NCBI GenBank assembly: GCA_902806595.1
Contig: CADCXC010000009.1
Location: 1,736,001 to 1,800,000 of the forward strand
From: Pyrenopolyporus hunteri
Lineage: Eukaryota > Ascomycota > Sordariomycetes > Xylariales > Hypoxylaceae
Length of the DNA: 64,000 nucleotides
Reading direction: 5' to 3'
The notes beneath the pieces were generated by a model. That model saw only the letters and a program-made list of their open reading frames with translations. It was not told where the DNA came from and searched no databases. Both the position numbers and the translations under genes were made by a program. Positions 9,798 to 22,323 of this stretch are shown piece after piece. The first letter of the stretch is position 1. Each line of letters opens with the position of its first letter.

Positions 9798-12700
9798 AGG
9801 CAGAATTCCAGGCATATTGGCAGCACTATATTTATTCTTTCCAAGGCGATTCCGTCAATTCAATGTGTTCGTTTCAAACCCAATGCCGAGATCCCCCATT
9901 CCATGAGCGTTGGTGGCGGCCGGGGTCCGAAGTCAGCGCCGGTAACGTTCGTCAGCACTTCAGCAACAACTGCGAAAATTGCTCATGTCTTGTCGGTCGG
10001 TCGCGTGGCAATAGGGGTTAGGAGGTATATGCGACGAAGGACAGACTAGAAAAGAAGAAAAAAATTGGAAAAGGAAGAGATCAGAGGCGGGCTTCGGTAG
10101 GCCAAAGAGGTTTCGTTGGTTAGGTAAGAATAGATGGCGCGGAGAACATTTGACGTAGGCTGGAAAAGGGCACGCTGAGGGACATAGGAAAGAAAAGGGA
10201 AAAAAACAAGAGGTGAGAGATTGAAGGATGCGTGGGGACTGGGATTGATTAGTGGAGGAAATGGCGAGAAACGGAAGCACCAATACCCGCTACTCCAGAT
10301 GGACTTCTTAAGATCAGCGGGGTATTATACTAATGAGGTGCGCTAACAAATCCGGGGTGGGCAAGGGGGGGGGGACGCCGAACTTTCAGGGTTAGGGGGA
10401 ATGACGCTGTAAAAGGGGGGGGAAGGGAAGGAAGAGAGTACAAAGTTGGTGGGCAGCTAGCTATGTGTTTATAGGTGGTATGTAGGTGGTATGCAGCCTG
10501 TATAGTCCCTGTAGGTGTCGCGCACCCGACATCTACCTAAAAAGAGAGGTATTACATCAGCTTTCGTTTCCTATTATACCCGACAACATCTCGAACTTAA
10601 CCAAAGTAGGTATTTATACCTAGGTAAAGAAACCGCCTAACCTAGGGTATGTGGGTAGAATATATCGTAGGTGTATAGTGTAGACGGCTATTCAGTCTAG
10701 AGTCGGTAGGTAGTTGTTGTGAAGGAACGCTTTTAAGTCTCCTTTCTTTTTCCTCTTCTCAAACGAAAACTCACTTACTAATAACTATTAGCTAACAACT
10801 AATAGGCTGTAGGTAAAGCCCATAACATAACACATAACACATAACACAGCCTATATCCTACCATATATAGGTACCCATAGTATAAGTTAAGGGTCGGGCT
10901 TGAGTCTTTTTAATGTCAAAGCTAGACTCTTAAAATTCTTCTCCATAACCGAAACTTCGAAAAGCTAAGGAGAACACCGATCATCATAGCCCCAAAACGT
11001 GACCTCCCCTTACTCGCATTCTACATCATCCTTTACTCCACGCGCCTTACCCATCCGGGTGTGGTACGCTAGCCATGCATGAGAGTTCCATCACATACAT
11101 TAAAATGTCAAAAGGCATAATATCAGCCTGCGATGGTTGGCTAGAGGCCTCGATACTTGGTGTGGGTACCGCATACGTTAGACGCTAATACTCGTTGAAT
11201 ATCCCATCCCTAGCATCACTAGCATCCCTAGCACCCATAGCGTCCATAGCATCCATAGCATCCCCTAAAGTAATTTACCTGCCAGCCCCGGTCCTAGGAT
11301 GCCCAAGAGGTGCTAGAGCAGTAGTTCAAATGTTGAGGCAGCCAAACCCATGATATTTTATCGAACTTGGGGACTTGGCATATCATGATCGAAACAACTC
11401 CTCCGGTAGACGATGGCAAACCACCCCTGCAACCAGACTATTATACTTAGTCTTCCCCAAGACTTCAGAAAACGGTCAATCACACGCTTCTGGAACTTGA
11501 GGGAGGTCTCGATTCTTTTTCGTCCGTGGACCATTCCCCCGGCTTTCTCAGATACGCGAAAGTCATTTCGCACATGGCCAACGGTCCACTCATTCTTAGC
11601 CTGGTACGTTATGCGCGTGTCGGTTGGGTACCTAGGTAGGTAGGTCTGTTTATGAAAATTTCAGAGCGTCCTGCCGGCATTCTATTGTAAAAATGAGATG
11701 TGATACAGGGGCAAAATATCACCTGTTCAAATACGTATGCAAGGACGCAAGATATTCGCCCTCCTCCCCAAGAAGGATCGCAGACTCTAACCCAGTTCGG
11801 GCCATTCGAAGAGGAACATGCGGCTTATAGAACACCCGCATGTTTCCGCAGGTATAGATAGGCCTGCACCACTCATTCCTACAGTACCTGGGTATGCGCT
11901 GCAGTAGTTGATTCGTTCCAGAGTCACCAACACGCCATCTTCATCGCACAACTCCGTCTCGTCGGTGCTCAGAAATATGTCCTCGCCGCGCCCGCCGGCC
12001 AGCTCCTATATCTATTTTGCATGCAATGCGACGTCTGAAGTAAATACGAGTGTGTGTGTCAACCACACGTTGGGGAGCCCTAATAACCTGGTTACCCGTT
12101 AACAAGGCTAAATACCTCTCTAGGTATCAAGGTGATGTTAAAGAATGTCACATTACAACACGTATAGGCAAGATGGTAAGAGCGGTATCATACTACGTCG
12201 TAAAAACACAATTTTGGTCCCCGAGCAGAACGGACGGTACCTGCCGCATTTTGGAGACATCACGTTGAGGGTATCTCAACCCCAAAACGCATGGCCCGTT
12301 ACGTAGAGAATACGCAGCTCATATGGGAACGTGAGCTCAACAATTCGTATGAGAACCCTTGGCCATATTCTTGTTTGAGTACAGTCAATTATATTGAATC
12401 TGCCGTCCTATGCTTAGCCTTTGAGAATAGACGATCCCTAAATCCTCTAGGCTTTTCAATCTTATATTTACCATAGAAACATATTAAGTAGAAATGGAGC
12501 ATACAATCAATCAGTGGCCATTTTTCTCGTGAATAAGTCTGTACTCTGTCGATCTAAAGTTCTTCCAGCAATCGGTGAGAGTCGAACCTTGTCATCCCGG
12601 GGATCATCGAGGTAACTACATCCCACATTAACGACCAGCTCGAATGTAGGAAACAGGCGTAGGAGGGCCAGGCGGTAAATTTTCGTCGAACCAATATCAG

Positions 12701-13497
12701 AATATACGGCCCGTTTTGGGGCTTCACCTTGAAGGGATCGATTCCTTCCACATTGGGAAGCTATGGGGGTGTCTCTTATGTAGCCTTGCCTTTGGGGAGT
12801 CACCGCCGGCTAAAAGCGTCCACATCGTGGATAAATCAGCGAGGGAGACTATGGCACAGAGAGCTGGGCCATGTCATGTAAGGAACGAGCCCTGCGTGAG
12901 GGTTGAATCGCTTGTACGAAGACAGTACCGAACAGATGCAATCTAGGATTGGCTCAGGGTTCTCGGTCCGAATTATAAGCCCAAAGAGTTCTCTGGGATC
13001 TCTTGTCGCATTTGGATAGATTGCTTTTTATCCCTATATGACAGATCAACGGTGTGCTGATTCAACTCTAAATCTTCCACGATGCCCAACCGTCTATCGA
13101 TATGGCTGAGTGGTGACGATAACTATCTCACGCATTTTCCGAATTCTCTAGTGAAGGACTCAGTAGGCTCACTAGTAGGAGTACTAGCCTCGCGACGTCA
13201 CGTCCCATTAACGAGAAGATGCTCAGATATGCAGCAATTAACCTGCACCTCAATCTAACCATACAAATACATGAAGGCGCGTCGGTAAAGTGTGGACCGC
13301 ACCCTGATTGTGAGAATAGGTAGTGTACCGGCTATTGCATATTTCGGGAGAGCCGGAATGCAGACGGCATTCGGAGACGTACTTCAGCTAAAGTCTTCCT
13401 CTTCGTCATTAGCGACTTCGGCACTAGTGCCATTCTCCTCAGACCCCATCATTCTCAGATATTCTACCACTGTATCATTTTGAAGTAGCTGGGTCCT
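9798..13497. other. Gene-poor 3.7-kb region
   Basis: The first kilobase is the promoter side of the FacB-like gene and contains G-runs and a TAGGTGGTATG duplication (about 10471-10496). Further on are a CATAACA repeat (about 10830-10856), a degenerate AGCATCC(A/C)T array (11207-11268) and ACCTAGGT palindromes at 10618 and 11630. No open frame in the region gives a recognisable protein. One short frame on the minus strand (12554-12751) has a coding-like composition and may be a relic; it is discussed under findings. Confidence 0.55.
11207..11268. repeat. Degenerate 9-bp tandem repeat (AGCATCCAT-like)
   Basis: Six or so imperfect copies of a unit close to AGCATCCAT, differing at one or two positions each. 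It sits in the gene-poor region upstream of the FacB-like gene. Confidence 0.7.
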
Positions 13498-15242
13498 CTA
13501 CAGAAACTAAAGGTCAGCAAAGCGTCATAATCAAGGTAGACTGGAGAGCCGAACGCCCCCATAAACGAAGCTAATGGTAGGCTACCACAGAGCCATGCGC
13601 AACCCAAGCCTCACTGATGTACCTAGCCATAATAACTGGGAAGTTCGATCTTACCTGCTCATCGAAAACATTCAAACACTTTTCGAGAATATTTATCTCA
13701 AGCGATCTCAGATGAGAGATAACCTGCGAAATTTCGGGCCTTGCCGACTCTAGAGCCCCGGTTCTGTTTTGGCAGTCAACAAGCTCATCAAGTTGTTCTT
13801 TAGTAACATCGATGACAACAGTTAGGGCCCGTAACTCAAATATCTGGCGTAACTCATGATCACGAATGAGGTCTCTTATAGTATTTGGCACGTCCGTGAT
13901 ATCGACACCTTGCCAGTACATCTTTAAATAGCGAGTCCCATCCGTCTCTTGTAGGACTCTGAATTGTAGCCCATCTGCGAAAAGTTAATATTTCTGTATC
14001 TAGCCCAAGTTCAAGCCCTAGGCAGCCCCGCCGTAGGAGCGACAGCCTAACGTCGCTCCGAATAGCATTAAAAGAGGGGACATGAACGTGAAGAATCCCT
14101 CACCTTCTTCATTCAGGCACATGAGGTACACGAAAGGTGCAGTCCAGTATGGAGTGCCGTTCCCGTCCTCAGCTAACTTTAACTTTGGCAATGTACCGAA
14201 AGCACGAAGTTTTGCTGCCGCAAGGGGATCATCGTCCAGCGGGTTTAGTGGCAGAACAAGGCTCCTGGAGGTCGAATCCGGGTCAATAAAGCCATAACTA
14301 AACAGCATTTCTGCTGGGGACTTGTCGTGCCCGTAGTCGATGGTGACTTCGCTACCAGAGGAAATCGCGCACCCCTTACGCAGATAGAGGGCTACCTCCC
14401 CACCGCTGTTTTCTTCGAAATAGGCGCTGGCTTGGCTAGAGTGATTAACTAAATCGAGGCATGGCACCATCGACTCCCCGGATTTTGGTAAGCCCAGAGA
14501 GCGTGACCTATATAGGGCGTCTAGAAGAATCCAGTCTCGAATAGTGATAGACTCGTCTATCGAGAGGATCTCGTTCCAGTAAGGCAAGTTGGCCACCCTC
14601 TCACGAAGATCGTCAAATTCTTTCGTCAACACAGTCAACTTGGCGGATACCGCCGACTGTACAGACGAGTCAATTCATAGCTCTTGACTCAGCGGTCAAG
14701 GCCCCTTTGGTAGCTTACCTCTAGAGAAGTACCCTTCAGGTAGGAAAGCTCTTGCTCAGTCCACATCGTGGGCGTGGGCACTTCTAACGGCAGGAGACTG
14801 AAGTATTGAGTCCATGGCGTCGACGGGCCCTGACCACCTTGGTAGTCGGGGGAAGATAGCACCCGTTGAAATAGGAGGAATAGCAAAATATCGCCCCTAT
14901 TTGACTTCACTATTCTTAGTATAAGCACTAAAGGCAAGGCAAGCCGCCTCGGCGGAACGGCCTTCAGGTACTAACTTGATGCCCCGCCGCATCTAGAAGC
15001 TGCCGAAAATGAGTGTTCTCTTTTGCATACTCTTCAACACCCTCGGCAGAAAGGACAAGCTCCCCGGGGACTGTTAGCAGAGTTGGGGGCTCAAGATTGC
15101 CGTCTTCGTTGACCAAATCCCTCTGTGCAATGAGACCCTTGCCTCTACCGTTGACATCGGCGACCTTGACGTCAACGAAAGTGACGCCGTTTAAAGTACA
15201 CCAAGCAGGAAGGTCACTTAATGGAAAGTGGCCTCGCCGCAT
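13498..15242 (-). CDS. SET-domain protein lysine methyltransferase (Rubisco-LSMT/SETD-like)
   Basis: Proposed exons: 15242-14972, 14927-14719, 14656-14104, 13974-13655, 13506-13498, 453 aa. The N-terminal SET half is ADVNGRGKGLIA. The catalytic half has VPCLDLVNHSSQASAYF and SEVTIDYGHDKSPAEMLFSYGFI, with the NHS motif and the conserved tyrosine of TIDYG. The pattern fits the split SET family with a Rubisco-LSMT-like C-terminal substrate domain, which methylates lysines on non-histone targets such as ribosomal proteins; substrate here is unknown. The first intron (44 nt, donor GTACCT) is the weakest junction: the stronger GTTAGT donor four bases earlier breaks the frame. The last exon would add only FL and a stop; its intron ends with GCTGAC then CTTTAG, a good branch point and acceptor. 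Divergent from the GTPase gene. Confidence 0.8.
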
Positions 15243-15723
15243 TCTGGACGTCGAGTACGTCAAGGGGGAAAATACACTTTAAATACCTAGGTAGGTCGGT
15301 AGTTAATTAGAAGGAGGTGGTGGTAATCAACGTCGACTTGGGCATAATATGTATTGTATTGTACAATACGATACAATAACGTCCGTAAGGAAATTGCCGT
15401 CGGCGGAAAGAGCCCTGCACATAACGTCTACAGTGGGGAAGCGCCTAGTAAATCCCGCTGTAGCAGTACCTAGATGTACCTATAGCGTACCAACGGGGCG
15501 GGTCTCAGCCTCCTAAACCTTACCTAAGAGGCGCCCAGAAGTTTTCTTCGCGATGCGGGCAACAGGCGAAAATCACCCCACTTCCACCGTCTTACATCTC
15601 GTCGCAAATCTCGAACAAGCTTAGGTACGAACACTTGGTTTAATTTTCCTGTCCCTAGCTAGCACTTATCGAGAGGTCTAAGAAGCCGCTTCGCAGCGGG
15701 CTTAGCTCACACAAAGACACGGC
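15243..15723. promoter_or_regulatory. Divergent intergenic promoter region, SET gene / GTPase gene
   Basis: The 481 bp between two divergent starts must hold both promoters. Visible signals are an ACCTAGGT palindrome with an extra GGTA copy (15285-15296) just upstream of the SET start and a 22-bp imperfect palindrome centred on TTGTACAA (about 15352-15373). Function of either is not shown by sequence alone. Confidence 0.5.
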
Positions 15724-17174
15724 ATGCCACGGGACCCTTTAATCGGCCTTGTGGGCAAGCCGTCTGCTGGCAAAAGCACGACGCTGAACAGCTTAACCGA
15801 TGCGACGTCCAAAGTTGGTGGGTCGAGCCTCGCCAACATCTTCTGTTATATACATCATCGACCCGAACTGCGGCGCTGATATGACGATGCCACACAGGAA
15901 ACTACCCGTATGCCTAACCCCTATTCGCATCACCCACACACATAGAGAGGGGGAGGGAAGATTCTGCGGCAAGGGAAATGTAGACGGGATGACCCCATTT
16001 GCTTCTTCACTAACGATCCGTATCTATTAGTTTCACGACCATAGATCCGCAGCGGGCCATCGGCTATCTCCAAATAACGTGCGCCTGCGAGCGCTTCGGC
16101 GTGCAAGATAAATGTAAACCCAACTACGGATCCTGTGTTGACGGCCGCCGCTCTGTACCGATCGAGCTTCTCGACGTCGCCGGTCTCGTCCCCGGCGCGC
16201 ATCAGGGCAGAGGTCTTGGTAATAAGTTCTTAGACGACCTTCGACATGCCGATGCGCTGATACATGTCGTCGACGCCAGTGGGCGTACGAACGCCGAAGG
16301 CGAAAATACGCGCGGATACGACCCCTCGCAAGACATAGCCTGGCTGCGTAGCGAGATAGTGGCCTGGATCAAGGGAAATCTGTGGGAGAGATGGGGCTCT
16401 ATAAAGAGGCGGCATGTCGCCGTCAAAGCTACCGCCGTCGAGACCTTACAAGCACAGTTTTCGGGTTACGGAAGCACCTCGGCGGTCGTAGCCCGAACCT
16501 TAGACCGCCTTGGCCTGAAAGAGCCGCTGGAAAACTGGTCCGAGGAGACGGTGGACCGCGTCGTCAGCGCGTTCACGGACGAGAAGTTCCCCACGGTAAT
16601 CGCGCTGAACAAAATCGACGACCCCGACGCCTACAAGAACCTCATGAAAATCACCAAGATGCAAGATCCCAATATGGTGGTGGCATGCTCGGCGAAGGCT
16701 GAATTGTTCCTTCGGAAAATGGCCAAGCAGGGCTATATCAAATATACAGAAGGGTCGGAGTTCGTAGACACTCGGGAAGACCTAATCGCAGATGGCGACC
16801 CAGACGGCGGGGGACTGAAGGAGTTGGATGAGAAGAACAAGAGCATCATCGAGGAGTATAAGGACATGATTCTATTCCGATACGGGTCCACCGGTGTCGT
16901 CCAGGTCCTCTCGAAGGCGGCCGAGATACTTGGCCTCGTACCAGTCTTCCCCGTCCGAAACATATCAACATTCAGCTCCGGTTCGGACACGAAGTTTGCG
17001 TTCCGGGATTGCGTCCTCGTGAAGAAGAACACAACCGTCGGCGACGTCGCTAAGAAGGTAATGGGTGATGCGCCAATCGCCTACGTAGAGGGAGTAGGGG
17101 GTGTACGGGTGTCAGAAGACGCCGTCGTGTCGGTAGGCAAAAACGACGTAAGTATCCCTCAAATCTATCGGTAA
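15724..17174 (+). CDS. Obg-type GTP-binding protein with TGS domain (yeast YGR210C family)
   Basis: Three exons: 15724-15817, 15898-15907 (10 nt) and 16031-17174, 415 aa; yeast YGR210C is about 411 aa. The P-loop GLVGKPSAGKST is at residues 8-19, the G2/switch segment NYPFTTIDP is assembled across the microexon, G3 is DVAGLV and G4 is NKID. The C-terminal part (FRDCVLVKKNTTVGDVAKKV) is a TGS domain. Without the microexon the switch residues N-Y-P would be missing and the frame broken; with it the junctions are phase-perfect (94, 10 and 1144 nt). Members are translation-associated GTPases with poorly known roles. The start ATG directly precedes the P-loop, as in homologues. Confidence 0.92.
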
Positions 17175-18148
17175 ATTTCGTGCTTACAAGAATGTTCAGG
17201 TCTTGTCCTTTAAGATAGGCCGAGCGTAATCAATTTAAATCTTTCGGTTAGTAATCCATTTTTTTCCGGTGAATATGTTTCGTATATGGTCTATAGGATT
17301 GCCCATCTATCATATTATGATATCATGCCATTTGACCTTACCTTACCTCTTACTAGGCGTCGATTATCGAGGTTATATTCTGTTCTAGACTCGGCAGGTT
17401 CTCGAAACATTGTTGAAGCCGCTTAACGGTATCCTCACCATAAAATGATTACATAGCGATTAATACTCGTACTACAAAACTGTACCTCTCGAATGAGCCA
17501 AAACAAGCTACGGACTTTTTGGGTAACCTCCATCACGGTCTTGTGGTCTTGGTGATAGTGTCACGCTATTCACCTGAAGTGTTTTATTTTATAGGATGTG
17601 ACTCATAGGTATCACGGTAAGGTAATGACAATTCCCATTCCGCTCATAAAATATAAGATATTGTTAAGGGGTATCGAGATTCATAATCATTAGTAGTACT
17701 AGGAGGAAATCTAAAACTCGTCATGGATACATATAGCAATCAATGCGCAGCTACCCCCCGGGATCCTCATGCTGCACATGGGCCGTCCGCCATCCCGCAC
17801 ATCGTTACCGCCGTCGATTATTGAGAAAGGACAGAATCATTGGGTTGTCGAAATTGGAAAAGCATGCTGGTGTTGCAAGGGTGGGCTGGAATAGCTGAGC
17901 AAGAAACCGGATGACGTCGGTTACACCCCATGCATTCGTTCCACACCACCTTTTTAGCGTCCAAGAGAAAAGAAGTCGTGAACCGGATCCACGCAAACGC
18001 CACCGAGAAACCACGAACCATTTACGTTGCCACGCGATTGGTCCGTCCTTCTTCTGATGCTGTCTATGGTCGAATCTTTGCTATGCTGCTGCTGCACGAC
18101 GAAAAAAGAAAACAGGCCCGTGGTGGACTACCACTCCGGGCGTCTCTC
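17175..18148. other. Intergenic, no gene seen
   Basis: Convergent 3' ends of the GTPase and Pmp3 genes. AT-richer sequence with only short open frames and no recognisable product or repeat. Confidence 0.6.
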
Positions 18149-18400
18149 TTAATATTTCAGAATGATGTACCTGCAGGGTCGGGTTAGTCAGCCTGACCTC
18201 GGAGCTATACCATGACCGTCCGACGGCAAGGTGCATGGACGGATGGATACTTACAGCGCGTGGAGGATACCCGGGATGTAACCCAGGATGGTGAGAATGA
18301 TGTTGATACAGAAGTCACCGCCGCATCCTCGCTCGAGGAAGACACCCAGAGGCGGGAGGATGATGGCAAGAAGGATCTTGCAAATGTCGCTGGGGAGCAT
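18149..18400 (-). CDS. PMP3: Pmp3-type plasma membrane proteolipid
   Basis: Two exons, 18400-18255 and 18170-18149, encode 55 aa, exactly the length of yeast Pmp3. The sequence reads MLPSDICKILLAIILPPLGV, then FLERGCGGDF, and ends ILHALYIILKY, giving two short membrane spans with the family signature between them. The last seven codons lie on a 22-nt exon after a GTAAGTATCC donor and CTGCAG acceptor. Pmp3 proteins sit in the plasma membrane and affect membrane potential and salt sensitivity. Upstream ATGs (for example at 18406) are in other frames. Confidence 0.93.
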
Positions 18401-21081
18401 CGAGCCATGTTAGCTGCACGTTAGACGACGGTTGGTAAAGAAATGGTTCCTTACCTTGCGGTGAAAGGCATTGTGATTTATATGTGAGGTTTCAACCGGT
18501 TCGGGTATGTGGTAGAGACAGGTCCTTTGCGATATTGGTAGACTGGACAAATAACTTGTGGATAGCGAGTGCTTCGTGACTCTGTTCTGTCTTGATTTTG
18601 GAATGGGTTTTTGAGAGTTGGTAGAACGAGAATCAATAAAGGATATGGCGAGGGGGGTACACCTTAAATAATACCCACAAAGTTCTCGCAAGGGATTCGT
18701 CTGGGTACCTACCTACATAAGATAATGTAAGAATACCTAAGAAGTATACCTATACATGTATATATTGTGCATTAACTCCCATGTAAGTAGCGAACTACAA
18801 GTATGTATAATAGATTTCGTCTTTGTGCACGGGAAAGAGGTGCCGTTCCTTGAATTCTTTGGTCGTGGACCCCGGGGGGGGGCGCCTAGGCTATGATGCA
18901 TATCCAACGAAACAAGAACCCAATTCGCTTTCAACTGCTGCGTCATACATTTCCGTGTAGGGCGACAAACAACAACTCTGGTACGACGGAAAGGTACATG
19001 TGGATCCGCGCATCTGTCGATACATGTGGATGTTCTTGGAAATGCAGCATTCCATTTGTCAATATAGGTACCTATGTACACATCTAGGTACCTAGGCATG
19101 TCCCTAATACCTATTCGTATTTCTGTAGGGTACATGTATGTATCTAGCCTGTGTGGCGCCAGAGGTGTGTCGTACATGAATATCTATTATATTGTCTCTA
19201 ACCGCAGCCATGCAAACTGCACCGGAACCTCTACCTAGGGATGCGTACGATATGACAGGAGACCTGAAATAACATAATCATATAATACATATGAGATACC
19301 TGGATAAGGCAGATATACATGTGCACATTTAAAGTTAGGTACAAATCTAAGTACCTATCCTTACCCAAGTACATAGCTTGGCGCGCTGTACCTGATCGCT
19401 CGTGATCTGTCTGTCGTCACGGGCCAGGAAGGCGTGACGTCAGGATCTGTGGCGCAACGCGGCAGTGGTCTGCGCTAGTGGCCCCGCTATGATGTGGCTT
19501 GATGCACTAAGTTCGCCAGTTTTCTAAAAATTTCGGCCGCTAATATCCTTTCGAACAAATCATTCGTCAACCTTTAACGCCAAGTCCTTCGAAATATTGT
19601 TTATACTTATGGTACGGCAACTAGGCACATACATACATCCAAATTCATACACCGACTTGATATGGTCTAGACTCTGCCCGCTTGAAGGCGCTAGCCCTTG
19701 GCCTTTCCCGTCCCCTTCGCGGCAGGCAGGCGAGATGGGAATGTCCCACTACTTACGACGACTTCAACACTGCCACCAGGGGGCCTGCTGAACCCACAGC
19801 GATAATCTAGGACCAGTATCAAATCAGACCACTACATAGATACCGCCAGTCTATCGAACTCGACTTATGCATGTCTTCTACCCCAGAATATATACCTATA
19901 TATATGATATCTTATTGTAAGGTCCTAGAATTATACCAAAGCCGATCACGACTGGCGTCTCCACGACGCCGTTGTTGCCGAATGCCGCCTTGGCAGGCCT
20001 TACTGAGCGCTGTCAGCCAACTATAACAGTCACGGCCTTCATGGACGGTGGCATACCCAAACCCCGGCTATATCGGGTGGTCATTCGATAGTCCATGCGA
20101 TATTACGTGAGCCTCTCAAGGTAAACCACCTGCACCCTCTTGGCCGGCTATTCACACTCTAGATCGGTCGGCCACCCCGAGAACTCCTGTCGGTAACCGG
20201 CTCAAAAGGACGAAGGACTTGGTCCTAGAAGTAACATCCCGTTCTGATGCCCGGCCGTGAGTGTCATCTCGATAGGACGAGAGGAGAAGTTAAGTTCGGG
20301 CTTCGCCAGCCTAGTAAGGACGTATCTTGCCACACTTTGAGAAATGTCAATCCATACCCAACAATACCAAGATCCGATGAGAGGCTTGTGGTTGTATATT
20401 CTTGATAGTGTAGTAGGTCTGCTGTAGGGATGAATGCGCCATGATTGGAAAAGTAGCTACCATTCATAAGAAATAACCTGAAAATGATCGCGGGCACCAT
20501 GAAAGCAACAAAGTCTAGGTTGGGAATTTAGTGTAGTCAGTCCTAAGAAGCATCCCACTACCGACGGGGGATAACGGCAACGAAATTAATAAAGAATGGT
20601 AATTCTACATTATTTCGGGATCCATTTCCACAGTTAAGAATTGGGCATTTAGACACTCCAACATCAAACAATCTATCAAATAGTAGAAGTTTAGCTACAG
20701 CGAATCAACTGTCTTTCCCTGCTCATCATCTACCAAATTTAGTTATTGAAGAGAATTAAACGTGGTTGGGCATAAGATTCATTAGTAATCAATTGACCCC
20801 GTAGACTTGACGAGAATATCGCCAACGACGAAAATATAATTAGCAACATATTCGACCAAAGGGGCTCTCTTTAAAGCTCGATACTGCCGCCTCTTTTGGC
20901 AGCAAGTTAGCGTGGACACATGAGCAGTCCAACCATATTGACATCAGCATTGACTGGTGCTACTGGTTGATGTATTACTGGGGAATGTTCTCGGAGCACG
21001 GTCGGATCGCAGTTTTCTCATGCTTATATTTATACAAGCTCATCAGAGCCGGCTTTCATCGCCCACGTGATAATATATACA
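18401..21081. other. Gene-poor 2.7-kb region
   Basis: Begins with the Pmp3 promoter/5' leader. It carries clusters of TACC/GGTA motifs (about 18706-18716 and 19066-19096) and a G8 run near 18872. The longest frame (18737-19177, -) shows no recognisable protein. Nothing else supported. Confidence 0.55.
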
Positions 21082-22323
21082 TCAGGCATATCTGGGCGGT
21101 GGTGGTTGTCTACCCCTTAGCGGCAATCCGCCTGACTTTGCTCTGATAAACTCGGGAATCTGGGCTTGGTCTTGGGCTTGGGGTTCACTGAAGAACTGAG
21201 TGATCTTCTCCTTTCCATCAATCAATGCGCCGGCTTCCTCTTTGGACTGGTCTAGCAGCAACGACTTCTGTCTTGTGTCCTCAATGAACTTCCGTCGCTC
21301 CTCGGTCATCCTCCACTCTCTAGGAAATTTAGGCCTGACCTTAGATTCGTGGTGTCTTACGTCGAGGGGGATGTCGTCGAACATATCAGAGGGGTCCTTG
21401 GTACTATTGTAAGCATTGGTTAGGATTGAATACGACTGAATTGAGATATACCTTTGCTCGTGCGATTAAGCTATCGACCAGGTCGCCGAGGTATCGTTTG
21501 TTCTGCGCCTGGTGTTCGAACTGTTCACAGCTCATCTTGGCGATATCCGTTTCAGGGTTGTATCGGGGACCCAGAAGCTTCTTCATCTTCAGCTGTTGGG
21601 CCTCGTCTAGCGGCAGATCTCTCGGCGAGAACTCGACAACCACCTTATTCTCTGCCGGGTGGAACTCTCCCATATAACTTGTGTACCGGAATCGTAACGG
21701 TTCTTGAGCGGTGGGTGGCTCGAAGGGCCTAGCCAGCTCTAGCTTAACTTGTCAGCGCGCCGCTCCCGATATCGTTGAGTTGACATATGGGAACACTCAC
21801 TAGATAACAAGGGCATCTCCCAAGCGGCAATGCGAGCATATTCTCTGTACTCGCGATACTCCTCCAGCTTGCCGTGTGCCATACTCGTGATATCGTCCTC
21901 CTCGAACTCGTCTTCATCGCGCTCATCGGTAATTAAGTCGGGGTCTTCCTCCTCTTCGTGCCAAAAGGACTTCCTCCGAAGGATCTTAGGCACCCTTTGC
22001 ACATTCGATAGGACGGCGGAAGTGCTTCCTACCATCTGTTCTTGGATCCGCGTCACGCCTTCTATATCTACGTCCTTCATCGCGGCGTTAAGGGACCTTT
22101 CCATCTCGGCGATATCTATTTCGCCATCTTCTTCGTTCGAATCTAGCTCGTCCTCGTCACCCTCCTCCTCCTCCTCCTCCTTTCTGGCCGCGGGGCGCCA
22201 TCGCAGCGGCGTCGAAGAAAATGCTCGTTTGGCGACATATATTCGTCCGCAAACTCTCCGGGGAGCTGGAGCTTGTCGAAAAGCCCGCAGGCACAATCGC
22301 ACTGACCGTACCCCAGAAGCCAT
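21082..22323 (-). CDS. RSM24: Mitochondrial small ribosomal subunit protein mS35 (Rsm24)
   Basis: Three exons: 22323-21801, 21738-21452 and 21396-21082, 374 aa. An arginine-rich N-terminus (VRLCLRAFRQAPAPRRV...RAFSSTP) looks like a mitochondrial presequence. An acidic stretch follows (about residues 50-72). The conserved core is YARIAAWEMPLLSK-LARPF, then TSYMGEFHPAENKVVVEF, LGPRYNPETDIAKMSCE and FEHQAQNKRYLGDLVD, with DIPLDVRHH near the end; this is the mS35/Rsm24 signature of the mitoribosome. Intron 1 ends GCGCTGAC...GCTAG, with a good branch point. ATG at 22323 is the first in frame. Confidence 0.93.

Noticed and set aside
12575..12600. tRNA-like B-box GGTTCGACTC on the minus strand (also GGTTCGAAC near 61820 on the plus strand)
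   Set aside because: No A box, cloverleaf stems or acceptor pairing around either site.
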